Shown: one piece after another, positions 1 to 8,303 of the stretch | Layout: every line of letters begins with the position of its first letter | How positions within the stretch are numbered: position 1 is the first letter of the stretch | Assembly: GCA_020638795.1 (NCBI GenBank) | Contig: JACKHW010000012.1 | Coordinates: 1 to 64,000 of the forward strand | DNA length: 64,000 nt | Direction: 5' to 3' | Source: Planctomycetota bacterium | GTDB taxonomy: Bacteria > Planctomycetota > UBA1135 > GCA-002748355 | Notes under the pieces: model-generated | Told to the model about the DNA's origin: nothing | Databases searched by the model: none | What the model saw: the letters and a program-made list of their open reading frames with translations, nothing else | Made by a program: the position numbers and the translations under genes

Positions 1-86
1 GGCGAGACACATCCTCGGTTATCGTCGGGGCTGGTATCGTCCGCACCCGCGACCCGTTTCGTTGCCCCCTGAGAGGAAGACAGCTG

Positions 87-1568
87 ATGACCGACGACGA
101 CGTCGGTAGTCCGTCACCACCGCCTTCGGACGAAGAAGACAGACCTCCGCCTCGATCTCGACCGAATGCACCATCGACCAGGTCTTGGAGTGCGTTCGCG
201 GGTCTCGGCCTGCCGACGGCAGCCGATCTCCCGATCGACCCTGGCCTCATGCTCGTCCTCGGATTCGTCCTGACGCTGGCATCGAGTCTGGTCGTGCATG
301 CGCTGCAGAAGTTCTCACCGTCTCTGCTGCTGCTTCGGATGGAGGGCGCGAAGCGAACGGTACGCAGTACCGGCAACACGAACGGAACCGCGGACACCGT
401 CGAGTTCGGCAAAGAACTGCAGGAGTCGGAGATCTATCTACCGGCAGCAGTCCTGACCGAGCTCATCGGCATCACGATCGCAGCCGTCGGCGCGATCGCG
501 CTCCTCGAAGGCGCGAGCCTGTGGCCGAGTGGACTTTGGGGAATCGCACTCTTCGTGCTCCTCGTCGGCCTCTTCGCGCACTTGCTGCCGGAGCGAATCA
601 CCGAGTTCCGCGCGGAGCGCATCGTGCATTTCGCGCTACCGGTGCTGCGCATTCTGCGCATCCTGCTGTTGCCGCTCACCGCCCCGCTCGTGCTGCTGAC
701 GAAGTTCAGCATCCGCAACGTGCTCGGCATTCGCGAGGAGATCGAACTCGAACAGGAACGCCAACAACTCGCCGACGAAATCCGTGCGGCGGTCGAGGAC
801 AGCGACGAATCCGAAGCGCTCGACGACGAGGAGAAGGCCTGGATCGAGAACATCGTCGAGTTCCGCAAGGAAGACGCGGCCGGCATCATGACACCGAGAA
901 CCGACATGGTTTGCGTCGAGGCGAGCAGCACGCTCCAAGCCGCGATGCAGCTCGGCGTCGAGTCGGGGCACAGCCGACTACCGGTGTTCGAAGACAAGCT
1001 CGACGCGATCGTCGGAGTCTTCTACCTCCGTGATGCGGTCGCGGCACTCGCTGGTGGCGACGGCAGTCATTCGGTGATGCAGCATCCCGTCCGCAACTTC
1101 ATGCGAGATGCCTACTTCGTGCCCGAGAGCAAACGCGTCAGCAACTTGTTGCGCGAGTTCCGCGAGATGCGTGTGCAAGTCGCGATCGTCGTCGATGAGT
1201 ACGGCGGAACCAGCGGACTCGCTTCGATCGAAGACATCCTCGAAGAGATCGTCGGCGAGATCGAGGACGAGTACGACGACCCGGGTGTCGAAGAGGCTCC
1301 TGTCGTCATCAAGGACGAAGGACACTGGGCCGAGTGCGACGCGAAGGTTCGCATCGGCGAACTCAACGAAAACCTCGTCGTCGAGCTACCCGAGTCCGAG
1401 GACTACGAGACGCTCGGCGGGTTCGTCGCGAGTCAACTGGGCCGAATAGGCGCCGAGGGCGAGGTCTTCCACTGGCAGAACGTCGAACTCACGATCCTGA
1501 GTGCCGACGCACGCAGGATCGGACGCGTTCGATTGCGTGTGCTCGAAGCCGAGGCACGCGCCTCGTGA
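87..1568 (+). CDS. CNNM/CBS-domain membrane protein (CorC/HlyC family)
   Basis: Inner-membrane protein of the hemolysin C/CorC family; relatives act in magnesium or cobalt export or in metal homeostasis. After a Pro/Ser-rich cytoplasmic head, hydrophobic segments lie near residues 54-74, 119-140 and 150-168, with a further hydrophobic helix at about 180-205. The family signature MTPR, which opens the CBS pair, is at about 268. The CBS domains carry VDEYGG and IEDILEEIVGEI motifs, and a CorC_HlyC C-terminal domain fills about residues 410-490. The ATG is preceded by GAGAGGAAG, a good ribosome binding site. Its stop overlaps the GTG of recO (GTGA), so the two are probably cotranscribed. The transported ion cannot be told from the sequence. 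Confidence 0.9.
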   Translation: MTDDDVGSPSPPPSDEEDRPPPRSRPNAPSTRSWSAFAGLGLPTAADLPIDPGLMLVLGFVLTLASSLVVHALQKFSPSLLLLRMEGAKRTVRSTGNTNGTADTVEFGKELQESEIYLPAAVLTELIGITIAAVGAIALLEGASLWPSGLWGIALFVLLVGLFAHLLPERITEFRAERIVHFALPVLRILRILLLPLTAPLVLLTKFSIRNVLGIREEIELEQERQQLADEIRAAVEDSDESEALDDEEKAWIENIVEFRKEDAAGIMTPRTDMVCVEASSTLQAAMQLGVESGHSRLPVFEDKLDAIVGVFYLRDAVAALAGGDGSHSVMQHPVRNFMRDAYFVPESKRVSNLLREFREMRVQVAIVVDEYGGTSGLASIEDILEEIVGEIEDEYDDPGVEEAPVVIKDEGHWAECDAKVRIGELNENLVVELPESEDYETLGGFVASQLGRIGAEGEVFHWQNVELTILSADARRIGRVRLRVLEAEARAS

Positions 1569-2317
1569 ACCCACGTGCGACGCAATGCGTCGCCATCGTG
1601 CTGCGGCGCACCGACTGGCGCGAATCCAGCCGCATCGTGACGCTCCTGAGTCGCGAATACGGGCGCCGGAGCTTTCTCGCCAAGGGTGCACATCGCGCGA
1701 AGAGCCCGTTCCTCGGTGCGCTCGACACGTTTCATGTCCTGGACGTTCGCGTTCGTGTGCGGGACGGGCGCGGTCTACAGATCCTCGACGGCGCCCGCGT
1801 GCTGCACGGCAATCGTGTGTTTCGAACCGATGGCGTGCGCTACGGCCTCGCGACGCACCTCGCCGAGGCCGTCCAGGTCGCGATGCCGGAAGGTCGCGCC
1901 GACCCCGAGCTCTTCGACGTTTTCCGTGGAGGCCTCGCTCTGTTTCGCATGGCCGCCGCCGAGTCGTTGCCCGTCATCGCGACCGCGCTCCTCCTGCGGA
2001 CCTGTAGGACCCTCGGTGTGCTCGCGGATCTCGAACGGTGCGCGGACACAGGCGAACCGCTCCCCGATCGAGGCCGAGTCGGCTTCGTCGCAGGCGAGGG
2101 CGGGTTCGTTCGACAGTCGTCGCGTGGACGGAGTGTCGACGCCTCGCTTCCTCGGCTCGCGACCTCGATTCTCGAGACGACAGGCCGAGCACTCGAGCAG
2201 CGATGCGACGACCCGAAGTCGGTACGAAATCTCCTCGTTCTGGTCCACGAGCTACTCTGGACCCAGCTCGGCGAGGAGCCGCGCACGTCGCTTCCGCGCG
2301 CGATCCTCGGAAGTTGA
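1565..2317 (+). CDS. recO: DNA repair protein RecO
   Basis: Recombination mediator that works with RecR to load RecA on gapped DNA. The N-terminal OB fold is clear: it starts with a VAIVLRRTDWRESSRIVTLL-type strand pattern, followed by the conserved GRRSFLAKGAHRAKSPFLG segment. A helical C-terminal domain follows. Length 250 aa is normal. The GTG start overlaps the stop of the CNNM gene by four bases; the open frame extends upstream inside that gene, but homology begins here. RecO often has a four-cysteine zinc site in the C-terminal half; here only scattered cysteines (TCRT, ERCAD) remain, so zinc binding is probably lost, as in other RecO proteins. Confidence 0.88.
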   Translation: MNPRATQCVAIVLRRTDWRESSRIVTLLSREYGRRSFLAKGAHRAKSPFLGALDTFHVLDVRVRVRDGRGLQILDGARVLHGNRVFRTDGVRYGLATHLAEAVQVAMPEGRADPELFDVFRGGLALFRMAAAESLPVIATALLLRTCRTLGVLADLERCADTGEPLPDRGRVGFVAGEGGFVRQSSRGRSVDASLPRLATSILETTGRALEQRCDDPKSVRNLLVLVHELLWTQLGEEPRTSLPRAILGS

Positions 2318-2377
2318 ACTCATCGCGGCCCGCAAAAACGCCATCGCGTCGCGGGGGAATCGCTGCATGATCGAGGG

Positions 2378-3382
2378 ATGCCGTCGATGGCCCGTTCCCC
2401 CGTGTACTCGTGCGCACTCGCGCTCGCGGGCTCGCTCGTCGCTTGTGTCGTCAACCAACCACTGCCCCGCACGCCCCTCGAGTTCTTGACCGCGGCGCGC
2501 GGAGCTCTCGACGAAGACAAGCCCAATCGTGCGCGCTATCTCCTCGAGAAGGTCGACGAGAGCGAGTTCCGCAGCGATGACCTCGTGCGGTACCAGGTGC
2601 TCTACGCCGAAGCGCTGCTCCGTTCTGGCGAACCGTACGACGCCTTCCTCGCGATCCAGAAGATCCCGACCGATCACCCGACGAGTCCGTTGCGGCCTCG
2701 TGCCGAGGACCTGCAGTTCGAGGCGGGTCGCCGCCTCACGGCCTCGGGCTGGAACTTTCTCGGGATGGCGAGTGACCTCAACGACGGTACGACGGTGCTT
2801 CGCCACTTCGTCACGTACTGGCCGCGCTCGCGACACATTCCCGAAGCGCTGCGCATCCTCGGTGAAGCCGCGTTCCTCACCGAAGACTACGACCTGGCCA
2901 TCCACCGCTACACGCAACTCGTGCAGATCAACCCTTCTCCCGAACTCACCGATCTCGCGGCGTCGAGGATCGCGATCTCGCACTTCAGGAAGGTCCTGGG
3001 ACCCGACTACGACGCCGGTCAGATGCTGCGCGCTCGCAAGGAGCTGACCGGATACCTCGAACGAGCACGATCACCGGAGCGCATCGAAGTTGCCCGGAAG
3101 GCACTCGCGACGATCCTCCAGTGGGAAGAGCAACGCGGACTCGATGTGGCGCGCTTCTATCTCACCATCGACAAACCCGAAGCCGCGATCCAGCGGCTCG
3201 AGGCCCTGCTCGCCCGCGCCGAGACCGAGCGTCGTAACGAAGCGCAAGCCCTCCTCGAGCGTGCCCGCAAGCTCCTCTCGACCCTCACTCCGGACGATGC
3301 CGCAGGACGCGTCGATGTCGGCGAAACCGATCCCGGGCCGACGACCGACGAGGGTCCGCGCAGTCGAGGCATCGCGCGATGA
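2378..3382 (+). CDS. bamD: Outer membrane assembly lipoprotein BamD
   Basis: BamD/YfiO-type lipoprotein, an essential partner of BamA in inserting beta-barrel proteins into the outer membrane. The N-terminus is a lipoprotein signal ending in SLVAC (cysteine at about residue 23), followed by TPR-like helical repeats with the pattern A-LL-SG-P-DAF and the conserved stretch around ALRILGEAAFLTEDYDLAI. It is longer than enterobacterial BamD (334 against about 245 aa), mostly through a C-terminal helical extension and a disordered tail. ATG 2387 is an alternative start, because GAGGG at 2373-2377 is better spaced for it. The end overlaps lptE (ATGA), which suggests an outer-membrane biogenesis operon. 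Confidence 0.85.
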   Translation: MPSMARSPVYSCALALAGSLVACVVNQPLPRTPLEFLTAARGALDEDKPNRARYLLEKVDESEFRSDDLVRYQVLYAEALLRSGEPYDAFLAIQKIPTDHPTSPLRPRAEDLQFEAGRRLTASGWNFLGMASDLNDGTTVLRHFVTYWPRSRHIPEALRILGEAAFLTEDYDLAIHRYTQLVQINPSPELTDLAASRIAISHFRKVLGPDYDAGQMLRARKELTGYLERARSPERIEVARKALATILQWEEQRGLDVARFYLTIDKPEAAIQRLEALLARAETERRNEAQALLERARKLLSTLTPDDAAGRVDVGETDPGPTTDEGPRSRGIAR

Positions 3383-3894
3383 CCAAGCACTTCGTCCTCC
3401 AGCGCGCTTGCGTGACCCTCGCCACGACGGCCGCTCTCGTTGCCACATCGTGTGGTTACCGTTCCGGTTTCGGCAATCCACACGGGATCCGCAGCGTCGC
3501 GATCCAGACGGTCGACGATCAGTCCTTCCGTCGCGAGATCGCCGCGCTCCTCACGAAACGCATCGGCTCCGACCTGACTCGGTACACGGGTCTCGTTCCC
3601 GGTCGCCATGGCTCCGCGGACGCTGTGCTCGAAGTCACGGTCCTGAGCGCGCCAGGTCGCTCCGTCGTCGAAGGCGACGGTGGCTCGATCCGCGAGGGAG
3701 CGCTCGCACTCGACGCCCGTGCGCGACTGATCTCGCGCTCCGGCAAGGTCCTGAGTGATCGCAGGTACGCGGATTGGGCTGAATACCGCCCGGACGTGGG
3801 AGAAACGCGCGCAGGGGCCCTCGACGAGGCCGCCGCCGACCTCGCGCGCAAGATCCTCATCGGCATCGACGCGAACTTCCTCGACGAACGTTGA
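3379..3894 (+). CDS. lptE: LPS-assembly lipoprotein LptE
   Basis: LptE plugs the LptD barrel that places lipopolysaccharide in the outer leaflet. The signal peptide ends in VATSCGYRSG; the lipid-modified cysteine followed by GYR is the hallmark of this family. The mature domain has the short alpha/beta fold with the conserved IRSVAIQTVDDQSFRREI region and a C-terminal DLARKIL helix. At 171 aa the length is typical. It follows bamD with a four-base overlap. Together with bamD it argues for an LPS-bearing diderm envelope. Sequence identity in this family is low, so the call rests on the N-terminal motif, the size and the neighbour. Confidence 0.8.
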   Translation: MTKHFVLQRACVTLATTAALVATSCGYRSGFGNPHGIRSVAIQTVDDQSFRREIAALLTKRIGSDLTRYTGLVPGRHGSADAVLEVTVLSAPGRSVVEGDGGSIREGALALDARARLISRSGKVLSDRRYADWAEYRPDVGETRAGALDEAAADLARKILIGIDANFLDER

Positions 3895-3978
3895 TCCGCG
3901 CAGGCGGATACGTGGCCACTCGTCGCGCCTCCAGCCGGGCGATGGGTCCGAGTACTCATCGTCCAGGCCTCGTTTCGC

Positions 3979-4077
3979 GGGAAATACGGTCCTATTCCCT
4001 TGCCTGTCTGCCACGCAGGCTTCACCGCCTTCGGGCGGATTGCTTCGACGTCCGACAAGAACAGAAGCGGTCGAAGC
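3979..4077 (+). promoter_or_regulatory. Run of four hairpins between lptE and ftsH
   Basis: Within 99 bases I can pair GGGAA 3979-3983 with TTCCC 3995-3999, GCCTG 4002-4006 with CAGGC 4016-4020, CCGCC 4025-4029 with GGCGG 4034-4038 around a TTCG tetraloop, and GCTTCGAC 4042-4049 with GTCGAAGC 4070-4077. The third is a classic very stable UUCG hairpin. No T-run follows any of them. The block may end the lptE transcript, or form a structured leader or processing site for ftsH, whose ATG lies 40 bases downstream. Confidence 0.5.
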
Positions 4078-4117
4078 TGTAGTTTGACCCTACCAACGAA
4101 CTTCGAGCGACGAACTC

Positions 4118-6460
4118 ATGACGCAGCCAGGCGAGAACTCGCCGCAAGACTCCCCGGACAAGAACACTCCGGAACGCGGTCCCGACAAGGACGCCAAGAA
4201 GCCCCGCGGGATGGGTGGTGTCTTCATCATCATGCTCTTGCTGCTCGCGCTGATCCTCATCGTGAGCCGCAGTGCGGACCAGAGTCGGGGCACGCCCTAC
4301 GACTTCTGGTGGCGGTTGTACAACGCACGCTTCAGCAAGATCCTGCTCGGCCCAGACAGCAGCGTCACGGCGCAGTACGAGAACGCCGACGGGCAGATGC
4401 GGAAGTTCCAGACGAACTTCAAACAGTTGACGCCGGATCAACAGCAGACGATCCAAGATCTTCAAGCCGTCAAACTCGATCGCTCGCTGTACGAGAGTCG
4501 CGGCATCGCGGGCCTCATCGACGATATCGAGGACGGCTCGACTCAGGTCGTCAAGGCCTGGGTGATCGATCAAACGGCCCCGCACAAGCTGTCGACGGAA
4601 GCACCGCAGCAGAGCGGCACCGAGCCGATGCGTCAGCAGCAGAGCTACGTCACGGCGATCGTGGTTCGCGGGTCGGGCACCAAGTACGTCAAGATCCCGA
4701 GCAGCGACCGACTCGCCGGACTGCTCGCGATCCTCAAGCAGCGCGAAGTGCCCGTACAAATCGTGCCGCTCGCGCCCGATGCGCGGTTCGAAATCGAGAA
4801 GGTCGATCAGTGGACGATCTACTTCTTGTCGACGATCGGACCGTGGATCCTCATCATCGCACTCTTCTGGTTCTTCATCATCCGGCAGATGCGCTCCCCC
4901 GGTGGAACCGGTGGCGTGCTCTCGTTCGGACGATCGCGCGTGCATCGCTACAACAAGGAACAGCGTACGCAGGTCACCTTCGACGACGTCGAAGGCATGG
5001 ACGAAGCGAAGGAAGAGGTCCGCGAGGTCATCGAGTTCCTCAAGAACCGCAGCAAGTTCCAGCGCCTCGGTGGGCGGATCCCGCGCGGCATCCTGCTCGT
5101 CGGCCCTCCGGGCACGGGCAAGACCCTGCTCGCGAAGGCGATCGCGGGTGAAGCCGACGTACCGTTCTTCTCGATCTCGGGATCGGACTTCGTCGAGATG
5201 TTCGTCGGCGTCGGTGCGAGTCGCGTGCGTGACCTGTTCAAGCAAGCTCGTGAAAGCGCGCCCTGCATCGTCTTCCTCGACGAGATCGACGCAGTCGGTC
5301 GCAAGCGCGGCACCGGCATGGGTGGCGGCCACGACGAGCGCGAACAGACGCTCAACGCGATCCTCGTCGAGATGGACGGCTTCGACACGGACGAAGGTAT
5401 CATCCTGATCGGTGCCACCAACCGTCCCGACGTGCTCGACCCGGCGCTGCTGCGCCCGGGGCGCTTCGACCGGCAGGTCGTGATCGACATGCCGGACGTG
5501 CAAGGACGAGAAGCGATCCTTCGCGTGCACGCGCGCAAGATCAAGATGGCCAAGTCGGTCGACTTCGACAAACTCGCGCGCGCGACACCGGGCTTCTCCG
5601 GCGCAGAACTCGCTTCGCTCATCAACGAGGCCGCGATCCTCGCCGGCATGCGCGGCGAAGAAGCCGTCACTATGCAGAACCTCGAAGAAGCGCGCGACCG
5701 CGTGCGTTGGGGTCGCGAGAAGCGCTCCCGCCGCATGGAAGAAGAAGATCGCCGCGTGACGGCCTACCACGAGGCCGGGCATGCACTCGTTGGTGCTCGC
5801 ATCCCCGAGGTCGATCCTGTTCACAAGGTGACGATCATCGCGCGGGGTCAAGCTCTCGGCGCCACGATGTACCTGCCCGAGAAGGACGACTATCACATGC
5901 GGCGAAGCAAACTCGTCGGCATGATCGCGATGAGCTTCGGCGGCCGCATCGCCGAAGAAATCGTCTTCGACGACGTGTCCGCGGGAGCCGCGAACGACAT
6001 CATGCAAGCGACGCGTATCGCCCGCATGATGGTCGCCGAATGGGGCATGAGCGATCTCGTCGGACCGATCAACTACTCGGCCCCCGCCGAGAACAACTTC
6101 CTCGGAAGGGACTTCGCGTACGGCAACGATCACAGCGAAGAGACGCAGAATCTCATCGACGCCGAGGTCAAGAAGATCGTCGACGAGGGGTATCACCGTG
6201 CCAAGACGATCCTCGTCGAGGAGCGCGAAGTGCTCGATCGCCTCGCCGAGGCCCTGCTTCGCTACGAGACGATCTCGGGCGAAGAGGTCAAGGAGATCGT
6301 CGCCGGGGCGGCTGTCGAAAGCCTTCGTCCCGCGAACGAGCCGCACATTCCTCCTGGCGGTTTGACCGCCGATACGAAGCGGCCGCGCGACGAGAAGGAA
6401 TCGCGGCGCGAAGACGATCTCGGATTCTCCGGCGCGTCGGGGCTCGCCCCGTCGTCGTGA
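4118..6460 (+). CDS. ftsH: ATP-dependent zinc metalloprotease FtsH
   Basis: Membrane-anchored AAA+ protease that degrades membrane and regulatory proteins. The order is: charged N-terminus, transmembrane helix at about 31-48, periplasmic FtsH_ext domain, second helix at about 230-255, then the AAA module with Walker A GPPGTGKT (about 328-335), Walker B IVFLDEIDAVG and the second-region-of-homology segment ending RPGRFDRQV, then the peptidase domain with the zinc motif HEAGH at about 550-554. At 780 aa it is longer than E. coli FtsH (about 645), owing to a larger periplasmic part and a disordered C-terminal tail. Its stop overlaps the GTG of folP. No clear ribosome binding site precedes the ATG. 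Confidence 0.97.
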   Translation: MTQPGENSPQDSPDKNTPERGPDKDAKKPRGMGGVFIIMLLLLALILIVSRSADQSRGTPYDFWWRLYNARFSKILLGPDSSVTAQYENADGQMRKFQTNFKQLTPDQQQTIQDLQAVKLDRSLYESRGIAGLIDDIEDGSTQVVKAWVIDQTAPHKLSTEAPQQSGTEPMRQQQSYVTAIVVRGSGTKYVKIPSSDRLAGLLAILKQREVPVQIVPLAPDARFEIEKVDQWTIYFLSTIGPWILIIALFWFFIIRQMRSPGGTGGVLSFGRSRVHRYNKEQRTQVTFDDVEGMDEAKEEVREVIEFLKNRSKFQRLGGRIPRGILLVGPPGTGKTLLAKAIAGEADVPFFSISGSDFVEMFVGVGASRVRDLFKQARESAPCIVFLDEIDAVGRKRGTGMGGGHDEREQTLNAILVEMDGFDTDEGIILIGATNRPDVLDPALLRPGRFDRQVVIDMPDVQGREAILRVHARKIKMAKSVDFDKLARATPGFSGAELASLINEAAILAGMRGEEAVTMQNLEEARDRVRWGREKRSRRMEEEDRRVTAYHEAGHALVGARIPEVDPVHKVTIIARGQALGATMYLPEKDDYHMRRSKLVGMIAMSFGGRIAEEIVFDDVSAGAANDIMQATRIARMMVAEWGMSDLVGPINYSAPAENNFLGRDFAYGNDHSEETQNLIDAEVKKIVDEGYHRAKTILVEEREVLDRLAEALLRYETISGEEVKEIVAGAAVESLRPANEPHIPPGGLTADTKRPRDEKESRREDDLGFSGASGLAPSS

Positions 6461-7326
6461 CGACCCTCGAGGGCGCGTCGGGCCGAACGCTCGACGTCGG
6501 GCCGAGCTGTCCACGCGTGATGGGGATCATCAACATCACGCCTGACAGTTTCTCGGACGGCGGTTTGCACGCCGACGCGCATGCGGCCTTCACCGCCGCG
6601 ATGACGATGGTTCACGATGGCGCGACCATCCTCGATCTCGGAGCCGAGTCGACGCGCCCCGGCGCAAACGCCGTCCCGAAAGGCGAGGAACTCGCTCGTC
6701 TCCTTCCGGTGCTCGAACTCGTCCGTCCGGCGACCGAGGCACTGATCTCGATCGACACGAGCAAGGCGCGTGTCGCCGCTGCTGCGATCGAAAAGGGGGC
6801 GGACATGATCAACGACGTGCGAGGCTTGCGGGGTGACCCCGACCTCGCGCACGTGGTCGCGGATGCGGGGGTGCCGATCGTAATCATGCACATGCGTGGC
6901 GAGCCGCGAACGATGCAGGACGCTCCTAGCTACGCGGACCCGGTTCAGGAAGTACTGGACGAACTCCTCGAGTCGGTCGACATCGCCCGAGGTGCCGGGA
7001 TTCTGGACAGTCGCATCCTGCTCGACCCCGGAATCGGCTTCGCGAAGCGCTTCGAGGACAATCGAGCGATTCTCCGAGCACTCGACCGCTTCGTCGGCCT
7101 CGGTTTTCCGGTCGTCCTCGGTGTCTCCAGGAAGAGCCTGATCGGCCGCGCACTCCAGGATCGGGACGGCGCTGTGCCGCCTCCACGCGATCGCGACATC
7201 GGAACCGTGGCGCTGACGACCGAGGGCTGGCGCGCAGGCATCGCCATCCATCGGGTACACAACGTGCGCTTCGCGTGCGAGGCACTCAGGACTCTCGAAG
7301 CATTCGGCCGAAAGAATGGAGAGTGA
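6457..7326 (+). CDS. folP: Dihydropteroate synthase
   Basis: Condenses 6-hydroxymethyl-dihydropterin diphosphate with p-aminobenzoate to give 7,8-dihydropteroate in folate synthesis; target of sulfonamides. TIM-barrel signatures are all visible: MGIINITPDSFSDGG near residue 23, DLGAESTRPGA near 60, the SIDTSKA strand, the INDVRGL strand, IIMHMRG-type loop (here VIMHMRGEP), LLDPGIGFAK and the final GVSRKS. Length 289 aa is normal. The GTG start overlaps the ftsH stop (GTGA); the same open frame continues upstream inside ftsH but carries no homology there. The ftsH-folP order occurs in many bacteria. Confidence 0.95.
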   Translation: MTTLEGASGRTLDVGPSCPRVMGIINITPDSFSDGGLHADAHAAFTAAMTMVHDGATILDLGAESTRPGANAVPKGEELARLLPVLELVRPATEALISIDTSKARVAAAAIEKGADMINDVRGLRGDPDLAHVVADAGVPIVIMHMRGEPRTMQDAPSYADPVQEVLDELLESVDIARGAGILDSRILLDPGIGFAKRFEDNRAILRALDRFVGLGFPVVLGVSRKSLIGRALQDRDGAVPPPRDRDIGTVALTTEGWRAGIAIHRVHNVRFACEALRTLEAFGRKNGE

Positions 7327-7367
7327 GTCCCCATCCTCTGCGTGAGCAGGTGATCGGGGCAGTTTGT

Positions 7368-7390
7368 CCAGGCAGCACCCTGTAGCCTGG
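7368..7390 (+). terminator. Small inverted repeat between folP and cdaA
   Basis: CCAGGC at 7368-7373 pairs with GCCTGG at 7385-7390 around an 11-base loop, in the short gap between folP and cdaA. It could be a weak terminator for ftsH-folP or an operator ahead of the cdaA operon. There is no T-run. Confidence 0.3.
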
Positions 7391-7412
7391 ATACAATCGG
7401 GCGCGGTGGTGC

Positions 7413-8303
7413 GTGTTCCGCCCCGATCCCATCGTCCGTTCCCGTTCGGCACAAGGCGGCTCTTCGAACGCGCGAGAGTCGACGATCGATCCACAGCTGG
7501 CCGTGTCCCTCCTACTGAAGAACGCTCTGGAGATCCTCATCCTCACGGGGCTCTTCTACGTCGTTCTCAAGTTCCTACTCGAGACGCGCGGCACGGGTGT
7601 CATCCGTGGGCTGACGATCGTCGTCGGTGGCGGCTTCTTGGTCTTCTTCGTTCTGATCAAGACGATTCCCCTGCCACACCTCGACCACATGTTCAGCGAG
7701 GTCGTACGGATCGCGGTCGTCGCGCTCATCGTGATCTTCGCACCCGAGATCCGGCGCGCGATCACGCACATCGGGGATCATCGCGTGATCGGGCGGTTGT
7801 TCGGCCGCTTCTTGCGTAGCCAACGGGATCAAGAACTCATGGAGCAGATCCTCGTCGCGACGCAGAACATGGCGAGGAATCGCATTGGCGCGATCATCGC
7901 GATCGAGCAGATGGCATCGCTCGCGCCGTACACGCTCAAGGGCACACCACTCGACAGCGATCTGAATCACTTACTGCTCGAGTCGATCTTCTTCCCGGGC
8001 AACCCGCTGCACGATGGTGCGGTCGTGGTACAGGGAGAACGCATCGTCGCGGCAGGATGCGTTCTCCCTCTCAGCGACAACGAAACGATCAGCAAGCGAC
8101 TCGGCACGCGCCACCGGGCCGCACTCGGCCTTTCGGAAGTCACCGACGCGTTGATCCTGATCGTGTCGGAGGAGACGGGCGCGATCTCCGTCGTCTACGA
8201 GGGACGCCTCTATCTCGACCTCAAGGAAACCGAGTTGCGCGGCTACCTCGGTCTGCCGAAGCGTCCACGTACCGAGAACTCGGAGTTGGCTCATGCCTCG
8301 TGA
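7413..8303 (+). CDS. cdaA: Diadenylate cyclase CdaA (c-di-AMP synthase)
   Basis: Membrane enzyme that makes cyclic di-AMP from two ATP. Three hydrophobic helices lie at about residues 32-55, 63-83 and 90-108, followed by a DisA_N catalytic domain with both signature motifs: DGA in LHDGAVVV near residue 201 and RHR in GTRHRAALG near 233. Length 296 aa fits CdaA. The start used is GTG 7413; an in-frame GTG at 7503, directly before the first helix, is a possible alternative. It is followed by a YbbR-like gene and glmM, the same order as the cdaA-cdaR-glmM operon of Bacillota, so the functional link of c-di-AMP to peptidoglycan precursor supply is probably kept here. Confidence 0.93.
   Translation: MFRPDPIVRSRSAQGGSSNARESTIDPQLAVSLLLKNALEILILTGLFYVVLKFLLETRGTGVIRGLTIVVGGGFLVFFVLIKTIPLPHLDHMFSEVVRIAVVALIVIFAPEIRRAITHIGDHRVIGRLFGRFLRSQRDQELMEQILVATQNMARNRIGAIIAIEQMASLAPYTLKGTPLDSDLNHLLLESIFFPGNPLHDGAVVVQGERIVAAGCVLPLSDNETISKRLGTRHRAALGLSEVTDALILIVSEETGAISVVYEGRLYLDLKETELRGYLGLPKRPRTENSELAHAS

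Noticed and set aside
1..109. Open frame running in from the left edge to the TAG at 107-109
   Set aside because: It encodes about 35 residues rich in Arg and Pro without any motif; an upstream gene end cannot be told from chance at this GC content.
4022..6514. Long open frame on the minus strand opposite ftsH
   Set aside because: Its sequence is highly charged with no fold signatures; the plus strand is an unmistakable FtsH, so this is a GC-driven shadow.
7364..7397. TTGTCC and TACAAT as a possible promoter of cdaA
   Set aside because: The spacing is 22 bases, too long for a standard sigma-70 site; only the TACAAT looks plausible.
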